Source: a virus. From it: 31,073 bases of DNA. The DNA lies in IMG/VR virus record IMGVR_UViG_3300013233_000264, positions 1-31,073 of that record, one strand, 5' to 3'. The translations under genes and the position numbers were made by a program. The notes beneath the pieces are model-generated. The model did no database searches. It had not been told where the DNA came from and worked only from the letters and a program-made list of their open reading frames with translations. Position 1 is the stretch's first letter. Every line of letters begins with the position of its first letter. Positions 23,253 to 30,213 of the stretch are shown here, in pieces.

Positions 23253-23614
23253 TCATCACCCTGAAAAATCAGAGCGCCGAGATGACCAATCGAGAACGCC
23301 AGCGCCTGATTCACCCTCTCACGCGATACACCAAGATGCCGAGTGATAGCAGACACGTTGCACCCCGCTGATAGATACGCCATCAGTATGCGCCCATCAT
23401 CATCGAACGACCGCAGGAATGACGCAACATAGCCATCAATAATCAACGCCTCATCGTCGCAAATGTCCGGCGTGGACGCCCCAGATACTCCGTCAATCAT
23501 GCCAGCAAATGACTGTGAGTGCGGAAATGTCAGATCAACGCCGCCCGTCCTGCTCCATCTGTACCACTGCCACAACCGATCAAACGTCTCTGAATACTGC
23601 CCTGCCAAACTCAT
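23249..23614 (-). CDS. Late antiterminator Q, 121 aa
   Basis: Q-type proteins load onto RNA polymerase at the late promoter and let it read through the downstream terminator. The match is to the antiterm-Q (phage 82/P22-like) family: WQWYRWSR near residue 16, PDICDDEALIIDGYVASFL at 49-67 and a helix-turn-helix, SAGCNVSAITRHLGVSRERV (82-101), before a C-terminal helix. It is encoded 700 bases before the late promoter. A terminator lies between SSB and Q, so Q expression itself may be controlled. Confidence 0.85.
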   Translation of the reverse strand: MSLAGQYSETFDRLWQWYRWSRTGGVDLTFPHSQSFAGMIDGVSGASTPDICDDEALIIDGYVASFLRSFDDDGRILMAYLSAGCNVSAITRHLGVSRERVNQALAFSIGHLGALIFQGDE

Positions 23615-23642
23615 AGCACCACCATTTTAAATTATGCACGCC

Positions 23643-23665
23643 AAAAACCCAGCTCGTTGGCTGGG
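23643..23665 (-). terminator. Rho-independent terminator between ssb and Q
   Basis: Leftward CCCAGC, loop CAACGA and GCTGGG, then TTTTT. Outer bases CACGCC and GGCGTG may extend the structure. It lies after the SSB stop and about 30 bases before the Q gene, so it separates the recombination genes from Q. Confidence 0.85.
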
Positions 23666-23688
23666 CGTGAATGATTTTATTGCAGTTA

Positions 23689-24162
23689 TCAGAACGGAAT
23701 ATCATCATCAAGATCATCTGGCGGCGCTTGATGCTGCGCAGGCTGACCGCCTGATTTTGCCGCCTGATATCCGCCTGACTGCTGAGCAGGCTGCCGTGCC
23801 GGTCTCTGCTGCTGCTCACCTTGACCACCCAACATCTGCATCTCGTTGGCGACAATCTCGGTGGTGTAACGATCTGCACCGGTGGTTTTATCCTGCCACT
23901 TGCGAGTCCGCAGACGACCTTCGATGTAGACCTGTGAGCCTTTTTTCAGATACTCACCGACCACCTCCGCCAAACGGCCAAAAAAGCTGACCCGATGCCA
24001 CTCGGTCTCTTCTTGCTGCTGACCGGTTTGCTTGTCCTTCCACGAACGGGTGGTCGCCACGGTGATGTTCGCCACCGCGCTGCCGCTGGGCATGTAACGC
24101 ACTTCTGGATCGTTGCCCAAATTGCCAACCAAAATAACCTTATTAATTCCTCTAGCCATCAT
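23689..24162 (-). CDS. ssb: Single-stranded DNA-binding protein, about 157 aa
   Basis: SSB coats single-stranded DNA in replication and recombination. The OB fold begins [21 protein letters not shown] and continues through [41 protein letters not shown] and [20 protein letters not shown] Gln/Gly/Pro-rich linker (about 112-148) leads to the acidic tip DDLDDDIPF, which recruits partner proteins. Two adjacent ATG codons (24162 and 24159) are possible starts. The gene follows DUF1367 immediately. Confidence 0.95.
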   Translation of the reverse strand: MMARGINKVILVGNLGNDPEVRYMPSGSAVANITVATTRSWKDKQTGQQQEETEWHRVSFFGRLAEVVGEYLKKGSQVYIEGRLRTRKWQDKTTGADRYTTEIVANEMQMLGGQGEQQQRPARQPAQQSGGYQAAKSGGQPAQHQAPPDDLDDDIPF

Positions 24163-24756
24163 CTACCCCATCGAACACAAACGGTCAACAACCGCCTGCG
24201 CGTCTGATTCATTTTCAAAATTGCGACTCAGAACGTATCTCCAAATCACGCAAAAAACTGCCTTATACAGCTCTCCGAACTCTCTCTGATCCATTTTGCC
24301 GAACGATATGGATTTGGGTGTGACTCGAATGCCAGCAGGAGTCTCGTACCGATCAACGATGCCCGACTCCATGAGCGCCCAATCACTGAACTGTTTTGCG
24401 GTCACCGGCTGTGGGTGAACCATGTCACGCCTAGATTCTGTCAACTCCTCAAGATACTCTCTAGCCGCAATCATCACCGCGCCATTGCTCTGCGCTGAAT
24501 CATCGAGGAACGCCGCGAATGATTGAACGCCAACACGCTCAGCATTCGACACCAGACCACCAGCAGGCTCCCAATACTCCATCCCAAGCGCAATCAGGCC
24601 GCCCCAGTATAGCCGATGGTGTTGCAGTGACCGCGCAGATGGGGTGGTGATTTTGGCGCGGTAGGTGCCGCCAAGCGCCAGCGACGAAATCGAATCCCCG
24701 CCGGTCACCTGAAGCGCCCCCTCGCCCGTTTTTGTCACAAAACACTCAATAGCCAC
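24163..24756 (-). CDS. DUF1367 family protein, 197 aa
   Basis: The product matches the DUF1367 pattern seen in lambdoid phages: TYRAKITTPSARSLQHHRLYW, LGMEYWEPAGGLVSNAERVG, YETPAGIRVTPKSISFGKMD and EFGELYKAVFCVIWRYVLSRNF. Its biochemical role is unknown; it usually lies among replication and recombination genes, as here between Exo and SSB. The start is GTG 24754-24756 (MAIECFV). Confidence 0.85.
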   Translation of the reverse strand: MAIECFVTKTGEGALQVTGGDSISSLALGGTYRAKITTPSARSLQHHRLYWGGLIALGMEYWEPAGGLVSNAERVGVQSFAAFLDDSAQSNGAVMIAAREYLEELTESRRDMVHPQPVTAKQFSDWALMESGIVDRYETPAGIRVTPKSISFGKMDQREFGELYKAVFCVIWRYVLSRNFENESDAQAVVDRLCSMG

Positions 24757-24826
24757 AAATATTCCCCAAAATCACGATCATCACGAACACCGAAAAACCA
24801 GCAACCACAATCCGATCAAGCGTCAT
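24746..24826 (-). CDS. 26-aa membrane peptide between exo and DUF1367
   Basis: A frame starting at ATG 24824-24826 overlaps the Exo stop as ATGA and ends in TGA 11 bases into the DUF1367 gene. It reads MTLDRIVVAGFSVFVMIVIL then GNICGY: one hydrophobic helix with a short polar start. An AGGAG lies just upstream. Tight overlap on both sides supports a real gene; the function is unknown. Confidence 0.5.
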   Translation of the reverse strand: MTLDRIVVAGFSVFVMIVILGNICGY

Positions 24827-25431
24827 TCTCCTGCCCTGCACACGCAATCCATTTCATCAATGAAATTTGGCACATACAGATCCAAGGCCTTAAAATACTC
24901 TTCATCTGGTTCAATCTTTAGAATCAGAGGCTTAAAATCATCGTGATTCGACACAAAGAACCACCATTTCAAACCCGTAACCCACATGCTGAATTGAACC
25001 TGACCAAAATAGATCGTGGGCAATTTGCCAGCAACAAGGTATTCAAGATGAACAGCAGGCGAGGGTGATTTTATCTCGATCCCTCCAAGCTCACCATTCA
25101 GCTCGACAAGGCCGTCAGGACTGCAACCAACACGCTTATCATCGTCTTTGTAGATCAATCCCGTCTCATGCACCTCTGCATCAAGCATGAATTCAAACAC
25201 CTCTCTACCGCGATGCTCGACCTCATTGCCACGCTCCATCCATTTAGATTTAAAGCCCTCCTCGATTTTCCCAGTTATCCGCTCCGCTGCAAGTTTGAAA
25301 AGAAGCTTTTTCCAGCTTGCGGATTTTTTGCCCTTCGTCGTGACAGCCTGACCGATCACTGACGCACTCAACACGCCGAGTTTCGACCGTAGCCACACGT
25401 CCTCACCTTGTTCGTAGTGAGTGATGATCAT
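24823..25431 (-). CDS. exo: Lambda Exo-like (YqaJ) exonuclease, 202 aa
   Basis: This 5'-3' exonuclease resects double-strand ends for the annealing protein. Catalytic residues are visible: D106 in SPDG, E119 and K121 in GGIEIKSP, with an upstream KWMERGNEVEHRGREVFE segment holding the other Glu. Length is slightly below lambda Exo (226). It follows ERF with an ATGA overlap, the typical pairing of an annealing protein and its nuclease. Confidence 0.9.
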   Translation of the reverse strand: MIITHYEQGEDVWLRSKLGVLSASVIGQAVTTKGKKSASWKKLLFKLAAERITGKIEEGFKSKWMERGNEVEHRGREVFEFMLDAEVHETGLIYKDDDKRVGCSPDGLVELNGELGGIEIKSPSPAVHLEYLVAGKLPTIYFGQVQFSMWVTGLKWWFFVSNHDDFKPLILKIEPDEEYFKALDLYVPNFIDEMDCVCRAGE

Positions 25432-25988
25432 GATATTTTACTCTGTAGCATTGAAACGGCTCTGTCGAATATCTCAGAGTTAATTCCAGAAATCGTATCG
25501 GATTTTGCCCATTTCAAAAACAGACCTGTATCTGAGTTGGATTCCTTGATAAGGCGCTTCAATTGATCCGCTTGACTCGATGTTATTGTGTTTTTGCCAG
25601 CTCCATCACCAGCAGCATCAGAGTCAACCCCGTCATCAATCGCAAACATTGCACACAGAGCGTATTTTCTCGCATAGCTCGAAGCTGACCCAGTAACCTG
25701 AGCCGCATCCATTCCCTTTTTTTCCAGTGGCTCACGGGCAAACGCAGAAACCGAGTGGCTTTCATGTCCGCAGTGAATTGTCACTGTTGATTTAACGTAA
25801 ATACGATCCGAAACCTGAATAATATCATCGCTGATTGTCACAGAGCAGTCGCCCAAAACAAGTTTAAGCCCCTCAAAAATGTCTTCCGCACTTCTGTAGT
25901 TGTATTTTCCAAAACCATTGAATTTGGATTTTTTAGCAACCAGTTTTTTTTGTATTTCAGACAGTGCTGAAAATATAGAATCAGACAT
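25428..25988 (-). CDS. ERF family single-strand annealing protein, 186 aa
   Basis: ERF proteins anneal complementary strands and aid circularisation and recombination of phage DNA. The family core is visible: KLVAKKSKFNGFGKYNYRSA, EDIFEGLKLVL, and QVTGSASSYARKYALCAMFA followed by IDDGVDSDAA. I chose ATG 25988 because GGAGGG lies 7 bases upstream; an earlier in-frame codon extends into the previous gene. The C-terminal 45 residues form a small helical domain. It is paired with Exo downstream and precedes SSB. Confidence 0.9.
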   Translation of the reverse strand: MSDSIFSALSEIQKKLVAKKSKFNGFGKYNYRSAEDIFEGLKLVLGDCSVTISDDIIQVSDRIYVKSTVTIHCGHESHSVSAFAREPLEKKGMDAAQVTGSASSYARKYALCAMFAIDDGVDSDAAGDGAGKNTITSSQADQLKRLIKESNSDTGLFLKWAKSDTISGINSEIFDRAVSMLQSKIS

Positions 25989-26310
25989 TGCAAGCCCTCC
26001 GCAAAATATTTGAGTAAAATTCCAGCTTTTCAGCATCAAAGTAGCCGAAATCCTCGCGTTTTAGGCATTCCAGCAGATCAGAAATCCGGTTTGCGACCGT
26101 TTTAATAAACTCAAACCTAATCGCAGGCTCGCCAGCATCTGCGGGCGACATTGATCTAGCAGTTGATACTGAAACCAGCATCATCCCAAGTTTTTTAACA
26201 TCGGACACAACCCAATCATTCAGAGTTCGCAGAGGAACCCCTGTTATTCTACTTACCGATGCAGCAGACCCCGCGTGATGCGCGGAGCATAGTTCAGCTA
26301 GTGTTGTCAT
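25981..26310 (-). CDS. Hypothetical HTH-like protein, 109 aa
   Basis: The N-terminus has a helix-turn-helix-like stretch, SAASVSRITGVPLRTLNDWV (about 15-34), preceded by LAELCSAHH. The rest is helical and charged. The start has GGAG about 12 bases upstream and the end overlaps the ERF start by 8 bases. I do not recognise the family; DNA binding is inference. Confidence 0.65.
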   Translation of the reverse strand: MTTLAELCSAHHAGSAASVSRITGVPLRTLNDWVVSDVKKLGMMLVSVSTARSMSPADAGEPAIRFEFIKTVANRISDLLECLKREDFGYFDAEKLEFYSNILRRACNV

Positions 26311-26330
26311 TATTTTTCACTCCAAAGTTG

Positions 26331-26768
26331 TTAGAGATACAGATCCATTTCGTTGTCGCTCATTTCGACAATCCCGCAAGCAGTGCCGACAATTGCAGAG
26401 AAGTTGTCACCGAAAGACCCTTTTTCATAATCAAAGCATGTTCCGTCAGACTCAAGAAACCCTGCATCCATCCCCTGAATGCAGTGGGTCGTCCAATCCC
26501 TGCACGAGCTACATTGACTGCAGACAAAATTTGATTTGCTGCTGATCACGACACCAGCAGCATCAACATCATCAGACCATCCGTTTTTTTCAGACAAAGC
26601 CACTTGATCTGCTGTGCTAAAAACAACTTCAACAAAAGCAGGCTGTGAAATCAGAGCCTTATATTCTTTCCATGCTTGCTTCAGCGCAGAACTCAGTGAA
26701 AGCGCATCGTTTTTAACAAAGCCCCACGCCGTCGTCATGATCCATTTCATGTCGTTAATTGTTTTCAT
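26331..26768 (-). CDS. Hypothetical protein, 145 aa
   Basis: The product is the first gene after promoter cassette P2. Residues 1-40 (MKTINDMKWIMTTAWGFVKN, then SSALKQAWKEYK) resemble a short motif found at the start of several phage and plasmid proteins. A Cys cluster (VCSQCSSCRDWTTHC) near 82-96 may bind metal. The tail is acidic (MSDNEMDLYL). I chose ATG 26768 because the sequence before it is promoter and leader, which recurs upstream of two other genes. The function is unknown. Confidence 0.7.
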   Translation of the reverse strand: MKTINDMKWIMTTAWGFVKNDALSLSSALKQAWKEYKALISQPAFVEVVFSTADQVALSEKNGWSDDVDAAGVVISSKSNFVCSQCSSCRDWTTHCIQGMDAGFLESDGTCFDYEKGSFGDNFSAIVGTACGIVEMSDNEMDLYL

Positions 26769-26850
26769 TTTCCTAACCCTCTGTGTGTTTGTGTGTATGG
26801 GTCTATTATAGTGCGGTGGGCGCATTAGCGCAAGGGTTTATTTAAACTAT
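26765..26850 (-). promoter_or_regulatory. Promoter-leader cassette P2
   Basis: Leftward TTGCGC (complement of 26828-26833), 17 bases, TATAAT (complement of 26805-26810), then the CA-rich leader and AGAGGGTTAGGAAAATG. It is nearly identical to P1 over about 85 bases, including the first codons ATGAAAAC. It starts just after the DnaC-like gene and drives the 145-aa protein and probably ERF, Exo and SSB. Confidence 0.88.
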
Positions 26851-26852
26851 TT

Positions 26853-27536
26853 TCAAAAAACCGACTTGCCGCGCAACGATTCCCAACTAAACTCGATCAC
26901 CGACCGTCCAGAACAGCAGCGATCAAACGCACGATCACCTACAGCCACCCGTAATTTCCCGTGATCCAGATTCGTAATCAGAATGCAGGGCTTCATAGCT
27001 GCATCACGATCACCGATGATGCGCGTGATTATCCGGCTCTCGAACTCGCTGCCAGCCGTCACACCTATTTCGTCGATGATCAGCAAATCCGGCTCAAGGT
27101 ATTTCTCAATCACCGCCCCACCATTCGGTCTCAACGAATCAAACAACTCATCAGACGCAATCATTTTTGCAGATCGACCCGACACCACCGCTTTCCGTGC
27201 CATCCATCCAGCAATTGAGGATTTTCCTGTACCCACGCCACCTTTGAGTGTGCAGTGAATGCCGCGCTCAAAAATGGTATTCAGGTTTTCTCCCCACGCC
27301 GTGATTCGATCCATCACTGATTTCTGATCCGGTGTCTGTGATTCGAGAGTTGACGGAGACAGGCCATTGCAACGCTCTGGAATGCCGATGGCCGCCACCT
27401 GCTGTGCTGTCCATTGTTTCGCCCATTCGCGCCTGGCAGACTCGTTATGAGCCTCCATTTCGTCGATTGAGGCCGCGACAGTGCCGGTTGGCGCGTGTTG
27501 CGCCAATGCTTTGAGTGATTGATTGATGTCAGTCAT
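26853..27536 (-). CDS. DnaC-like helicase loader ATPase, 227 aa
   Basis: AAA+ ATPases of this type load the host replicative helicase at the phage origin, the job of lambda P. Walker A is GGVGTGKSS (99-107) and Walker B LLIIDE (151-156), followed by a likely sensor (ILITNLD) and an arginine-rich end (AFDRCCSGRSVIEF). I chose ATG 27536 (MTDINQSL), which overlaps the previous stop by a few bases. It pairs with the O-like initiator upstream. Confidence 0.88.
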   Translation of the reverse strand: MTDINQSLKALAQHAPTGTVAASIDEMEAHNESARREWAKQWTAQQVAAIGIPERCNGLSPSTLESQTPDQKSVMDRITAWGENLNTIFERGIHCTLKGGVGTGKSSIAGWMARKAVVSGRSAKMIASDELFDSLRPNGGAVIEKYLEPDLLIIDEIGVTAGSEFESRIITRIIGDRDAAMKPCILITNLDHGKLRVAVGDRAFDRCCSGRSVIEFSWESLRGKSVF

Positions 27537-27849
27537 CGTAACCAGCAGCCTCGATTGCATCCGCCCTCTGCTGCTCGAATATCTCAGCAGCGATTGGCGT
27601 TACAGCCTGCACCATAATCTCACGAATACCATCAATTGCCGCCAATTTTTCGGCATCGTCACCAGAGTTGACGGCCTCAAATAACAGCGCGTCAAATTTT
27701 GGTAACAGCTCGTCAGAGTCGGCTACCGACTCCATCACAGACTCATCACTGCCGCTCACCAATTCCTCGGCAATAGCCTCGATTGCCTCGTCGCGTGAAT
27801 CCAGTGAATCAGCAGCAGCGGCTGACAGTTGATTGCCGCTTGTTGTCAT
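27529..27849 (-). CDS. Small acidic protein, 106 aa
   Basis: The product is Ala/Glu/Asp-rich, with a helical core (AIDGIREIMVQAVTPIAAEI) and an acidic Ser-rich stretch (SGSDESVMESVADSDELL). The ATG at 27849 has GGAGG upstream and overlaps the preceding gene stop as ATGA. Its own stop overlaps the DnaC-like start. I do not recognise it; an acidic partner of the loader is possible. Confidence 0.65.
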   Translation of the reverse strand: MTTSGNQLSAAAADSLDSRDEAIEAIAEELVSGSDESVMESVADSDELLPKFDALLFEAVNSGDDAEKLAAIDGIREIMVQAVTPIAAEIFEQQRADAIEAAGYDD

Positions 27850-28037
27850 AAATCCTCCAAATCTTCTTGAGAAAATGAATTTGGATTCGGCGTGCGACAC
27901 AAATCCTCCTGGACCCTATCTCTCTCAGCAAGCGCGGCATCAAGATCGGCCTGAGCTTTTGCCAATCTGGTGTTGGCGGCGCTTAACGCCGCGCGCCTAT
28001 GTTGCCGAATTTTCAAAATAAACTCTCTGTCTGTCAT
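27846..28037 (-). CDS. Small coiled-coil protein, 63 aa
   Basis: The product is a single predicted coiled coil (LSAANTRLAKAQADLDAALA then ERDRVQEDL) with an acidic end (FSQEDLEDL). I chose ATG 28037 because it directly follows promoter cassette P3 and has GAGGCG upstream. The stop overlaps the next start as ATGA. The function is unknown; it is the first gene of the P3 unit that ends with the helicase loader. Confidence 0.65.
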   Translation of the reverse strand: MTDREFILKIRQHRRAALSAANTRLAKAQADLDAALAERDRVQEDLCRTPNPNSFSQEDLEDL

Positions 28038-28112
28038 CGCCTCAACCCTCTGTGTGTTTGTGTGTATGGGTCTATTATAGTGCGGTTGGCGCATTGGTGC
28101 AACAGGTTTTTA
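28038..28112 (-). promoter_or_regulatory. Promoter-leader cassette P3
   Basis: Leftward TTGCAC (complement of 28097-28102), 17 bases, TATAAT (complement of 28074-28079), then the same CA-rich leader and AGAGGGTT as in P1 and P2. It differs at two bases of the -35 region and lacks the upstream AAATAAACCC. It starts just after the Cys-rich protein gene and drives the 63-aa, 106-aa and DnaC-like genes. Confidence 0.86.
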
Positions 28113-28382
28113 TGGATTATCTCCAAAATCACGCCACTCTAAATCCCACTGACTTGCAACGTGAGTGCCATCACCAGTGCAGACTAGGCTGCTATGCGGC
28201 TCCTCGACCGCTGGGCATAGACACACACCACAAAATGATGCTTTATCCACATCAAAATCACGGCATGAGTGAGACAGAAGTACTATGCAGCCACGCTCAA
28301 TGCAGTTTCCGAAATAGCTGTATCGAGTAGACATCTCCAAGTTCTCGCAGTTTTTGCATATTTTTTCGCAAGGTGTCGGCAT
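28110..28382 (-). CDS. Cys-rich putative metal-binding protein, 90 aa
   Basis: Ten or so cysteines occur in pairs: CEKICKNC at 5-12, CIERGC at 27-32, HSCRDF, then CGVCLC at 51-56 and VCTGDG. This suggests zinc or iron-sulphur binding. The ATG shares one base with the O-like stop (TGATG). It is the last gene before P3. Family not recognised. Confidence 0.68.
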   Translation of the reverse strand: MPTPCEKICKNCENLEMSTRYSYFGNCIERGCIVLLSHSCRDFDVDKASFCGVCLCPAVEEPHSSLVCTGDGTHVASQWDLEWRDFGDNP

Positions 28383-29191
28383 CAGAAAGCGTCTCCAGGT
28401 CGTGGGGTTTGGTCGAACTCGTTGTGTACCACTTCATCCAATCCAGTGAAATTTGATGGCCTAGATTGCCTCGCCTTTGTGCCATTTAGTCCGCGATAGT
28501 TTCTGTACCACTCCACGTTGAATGCAATCCAGTTTCCCGCTTCCCAAACATCGAAGCAGTCTTGAATGTCGTGTCCAGCCTCCTTTGCTGCAACCAGTTC
28601 TTTACCTGATAGGTCCATTGCTCGTTGAGTCATGCGTCCGCCTTTTTTCCGCCTGTTCTGCATAATCTCTTCCATCTGTTCGTCATCAGGCAGTGCAGGC
28701 CAACTGCTGTAATTTAGTTTCTTCCAAGCCAGATTTTTGGGTTTTGGCGCTTGCGCCTTCTTTTTCTCTTCTGGTTTAGTTATATCTTCTATTTTAGTAA
28801 TATCTTCTCCTTTAATATCGGTATCGGTTTCCACACCTGTGGGTTTCCGTATGTGTGGGTTTCTGCAACTGTGGTCTTCGCTATCCGTGGTGTGTGGCAG
28901 TGCATAGATGTGGTAATCGCTACCGATAAACTGCCCCGCATCGTTCTTGCGGCGCTTTACTTGGTACAGGCCGGACTCTCTCAGCTCTCGCATTGCAGAC
29001 AAGTATCGTGTGCGACCGATTGAAAAGTGGCTGCGGATTTGCGTCTCTCTGAATACCCAATTCTCAGGCAGGCTTTGCAGGTAGACCCATATTGCCAGCG
29101 CCTCTGGATTTTTAATCGACTGAATAACGTCACGCGAATTCATAACGAATGGGATGCCAGCTTGGTGCTTAACCAGTTTGTCTATGGCCAT
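28382..29191 (-). CDS. O-like replication initiator, 269 aa
   Basis: The N-terminal 90 residues form a winged-helix replication domain (IPFVMNSRDVIQSIKNPEAL, ETQIRSHFSIGRTRYLSAMR, ELRESGLYQVKRR), as in lambda O and related initiators. A low-complexity middle (about 100-150) coincides with five 16-bp DNA iterons and an AT-rich stretch. The C-terminal half probably binds the loader. I chose ATG 29191, with GGAAG about 9 bases upstream; a TTG two codons earlier is less likely. It binds the origin and recruits the DnaC-like loader and host helicase. Confidence 0.85.
   Translation of the reverse strand: MAIDKLVKHQAGIPFVMNSRDVIQSIKNPEALAIWVYLQSLPENWVFRETQIRSHFSIGRTRYLSAMRELRESGLYQVKRRKNDAGQFIGSDYHIYALPHTTDSEDHSCRNPHIRKPTGVETDTDIKGEDITKIEDITKPEEKKKAQAPKPKNLAWKKLNYSSWPALPDDEQMEEIMQNRRKKGGRMTQRAMDLSGKELVAAKEAGHDIQDCFDVWEAGNWIAFNVEWYRNYRGLNGTKARQSRPSNFTGLDEVVHNEFDQTPRPGDAF
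28757..28823. other. AT-rich stretch beside the iterons (likely unwinding element)
   Basis: An AT-rich run within the O-like gene contains two ATATCTTCT repeats. It lies directly next to the iterons, as the unwinding element does in lambda ori. Confidence 0.6.
28824..28903. repeat. Five 16-bp iterons: candidate replication origin
   Basis: Units begin at 28824, 28840, 28856, 28872 and 28888, each exactly 16 bases apart. The best two share GTGGGTTTCYG; the others are degenerate (GGTTTCC, GTGGTCTTCG, GTGGTGTG). Because 16 is not a multiple of 3, the pattern is not a by-product of protein repeats. Position inside the O-like gene matches lambda ori. Confidence 0.78.
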
Positions 29192-29218
29192 TGTCAAAAC
29201 TTCCTTTGCTGCTATAAT
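29191..29218 (+). promoter_or_regulatory. Rightward promoter at the O-like gene start
   Basis: TTGTCA (29191-29196), 16 bases, TATAAT (29213-29218). It points away from the O-like gene, against the early transcript, and meets a hairpin at 29239-29259. The layout resembles lambda's OOP promoter. Confidence 0.6.
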
Positions 29219-29233
29219 GCAGCGTGTGTTTGA

Positions 29234-29341
29234 TTATTTGGCCGCCCGTTTAGCGGCCATTTTGTTGTTGCTGATCCCGTGTTTTTTCTGGATCATTTTT
29301 AGATTTGCTGGTGTGTAGCCCAGCTCGTAGTTGTTTTTCAT
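29234..29341 (-). CDS. 35-aa protein similar to the Cro-like N-terminus
   Basis: The frame starts at ATG 29341 (GAGG 7 bases upstream) and reads MKNNYELGYTPANLKMIQKK then HGISNNKMAAKRAAK. It aligns with residues 19-46 of the Cro-like protein (LGYTP.NL......GI....A.K) but stops before the recognition helix would be complete. It lies between the Rha-type and O-like genes. It may be a relic or a small regulator. Confidence 0.55.
   Translation of the reverse strand: MKNNYELGYTPANLKMIQKKHGISNNKMAAKRAAK
29239..29263. terminator. Hairpin overlapping the end of the 35-aa gene
   Basis: TGGCCGC, 7-base loop, GCGGCCA, followed rightward by TTTTGTT. It would end a short rightward RNA from the promoter at 29191-29218 about 40 bases long. 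The leftward side lacks a T run. Confidence 0.5.
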
Positions 29342-29358
29342 TGTCATTCCTCGGATTG

Positions 29359-29386
29359 TTGGTATACTGCGCGGAGTTGCTATATT
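29359..29386 (+). promoter_or_regulatory. Possible rightward extended -10 promoter
   Basis: TTGGTA, 16 bases, TATATT with TG two bases before (TGCTATATT). The -10 lies in the loop of the inverted repeat at 29370-29398. A transcript would be about 45 bases and end at the terminator at 29410-29437. Speculative. Confidence 0.4.
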
Positions 29387-29398
29387 TTCCTCTCCGCG
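29370..29398. repeat. Inverted repeat CGCGGAG / CTCCGCG
   Basis: A perfect 7-bp inverted repeat (29370-29376 and 29392-29398) with a 15-base spacer. It may be an operator or form a hairpin in leftward mRNA between the Rha-type and 35-aa genes. Confidence 0.7.
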
Positions 29399-29409
29399 AC
29401 TGTGTGTTT

Positions 29410-29437
29410 TAGCTCACTCCAAGTGAGCTATTTTTTT
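29410..29437 (+). terminator. Strong rightward Rho-independent terminator
   Basis: TAGCTCACT, loop CCA, AGTGAGCTA and then TTTTTTT: a 9-bp perfect stem with a T7 tail. It is oriented rightward, yet both flanking genes are leftward. The left half of the T run and stem overlap the last codons and stop of the Rha-type gene. It implies a short rightward RNA. Confidence 0.85.
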
Positions 29438-30213
29438 GCCTGCGATTCGATCAACTCCAACAGCTCTGGGAATTTATCGACGTAGTAGCGCGGATGGGTT
29501 TGGTTTGGGTTTTGAGGGCTGGTTTCGTTTCGGCCAAATCGCAACCCTGAATCAGTCAGTGATTTAAACCGCTTCACACCCCCTCGTGCCGCTCTGCGCG
29601 ATAACTCGGTTAATACGCCTCGTTGTATCAATATCCGGTTTGCGGCCTGTGCAGACAATGTAGAGCCGTTTTCGCGCAGCAGATCACCAATGGCTCTTGT
29701 CAAGCCCTCATGCTCCGAATAATCGGGGAGCAGGTTTGTATTGAGTCCGTGATTTTTGGCCACCGTGCCGAGCATTCGGATTTTGCTGGTTTGGCTCATT
29801 CGCAACATGTCGGCGGCAGCATTGGCGAACATCAGCTCACTCTCAAGGGGCGCTGCTGGTGGCGCGGCAATCTGTTGATCTTGCTCTAATTCGTCGAGTC
29901 GAATTGAAACACGGTATCGAAGCGGTGCGCTCCACCCCATCGCTAGTGTCATTGTCGCGTGTTTGTCGAGAACGTACATTTTACGATGGCGATTATCGGC
30001 GCTGGTGTAGATTGATTCGGTTACCGGAGCACAACCCAAATGTGGGCTATGCTCTAATTTTGGTGACGAACTCAAATTTGAGTTGTGCTCAATCAGCTCA
30101 GGTATTGCGCGAATCATTTTCTCAATGTCTCGCAGAACATTGGCGTGGCGTTTGCCGGAGAATTCCGCTAGTTCGAGACTGGTCATGCTGATTACTCTCT
30201 GTAGTGCGCTCAT
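29428..30213 (-). CDS. Rha-type phage regulatory protein, 261 aa
   Basis: The N-terminal region matches the Rha family (MTSLELAEFSGKRHANVLRD followed by IEKMI, then KMYVLDKHATMTLAMGW). The C-terminal half resembles a DNA-binding domain common in antirepressors (TLSAQAANRILIQRGVLTEL, then GLRFGRNETSPQNPNQTHPR and DKFPELLELI). It probably modulates early regulation. The start overlaps the Cro-like stop as ATGA, with GAGGGG upstream. Confidence 0.82.
   Translation of the reverse strand: MSALQRVISMTSLELAEFSGKRHANVLRDIEKMIRAIPELIEHNSNLSSSPKLEHSPHLGCAPVTESIYTSADNRHRKMYVLDKHATMTLAMGWSAPLRYRVSIRLDELEQDQQIAAPPAAPLESELMFANAAADMLRMSQTSKIRMLGTVAKNHGLNTNLLPDYSEHEGLTRAIGDLLRENGSTLSAQAANRILIQRGVLTELSRRAARGGVKRFKSLTDSGLRFGRNETSPQNPNQTHPRYYVDKFPELLELIESQAKK

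Noticed and set aside
23613-23640. Separate promoter for Q
   Set aside because: CATAAT and TAAAAT lie here, but neither has a usable -35 at the right distance.
26769-26825. N-terminal extension of the 145-aa protein (RPIHTNTQRV)
   Set aside because: The same peptide appears before the 63-aa gene because both frames read through the shared promoter and leader. The start codon lies after the leader.
28038-28094. N-terminal extension of the 63-aa protein
   Set aside because: It reads the promoter cassette P3, including TATAAT, and would start upstream of the transcript.
28297-28485. 62-aa gene overlapping the O-like and Cys-rich genes
   Set aside because: It is an out-of-frame reading through the end of the O-like gene, with no ribosome site or motif.
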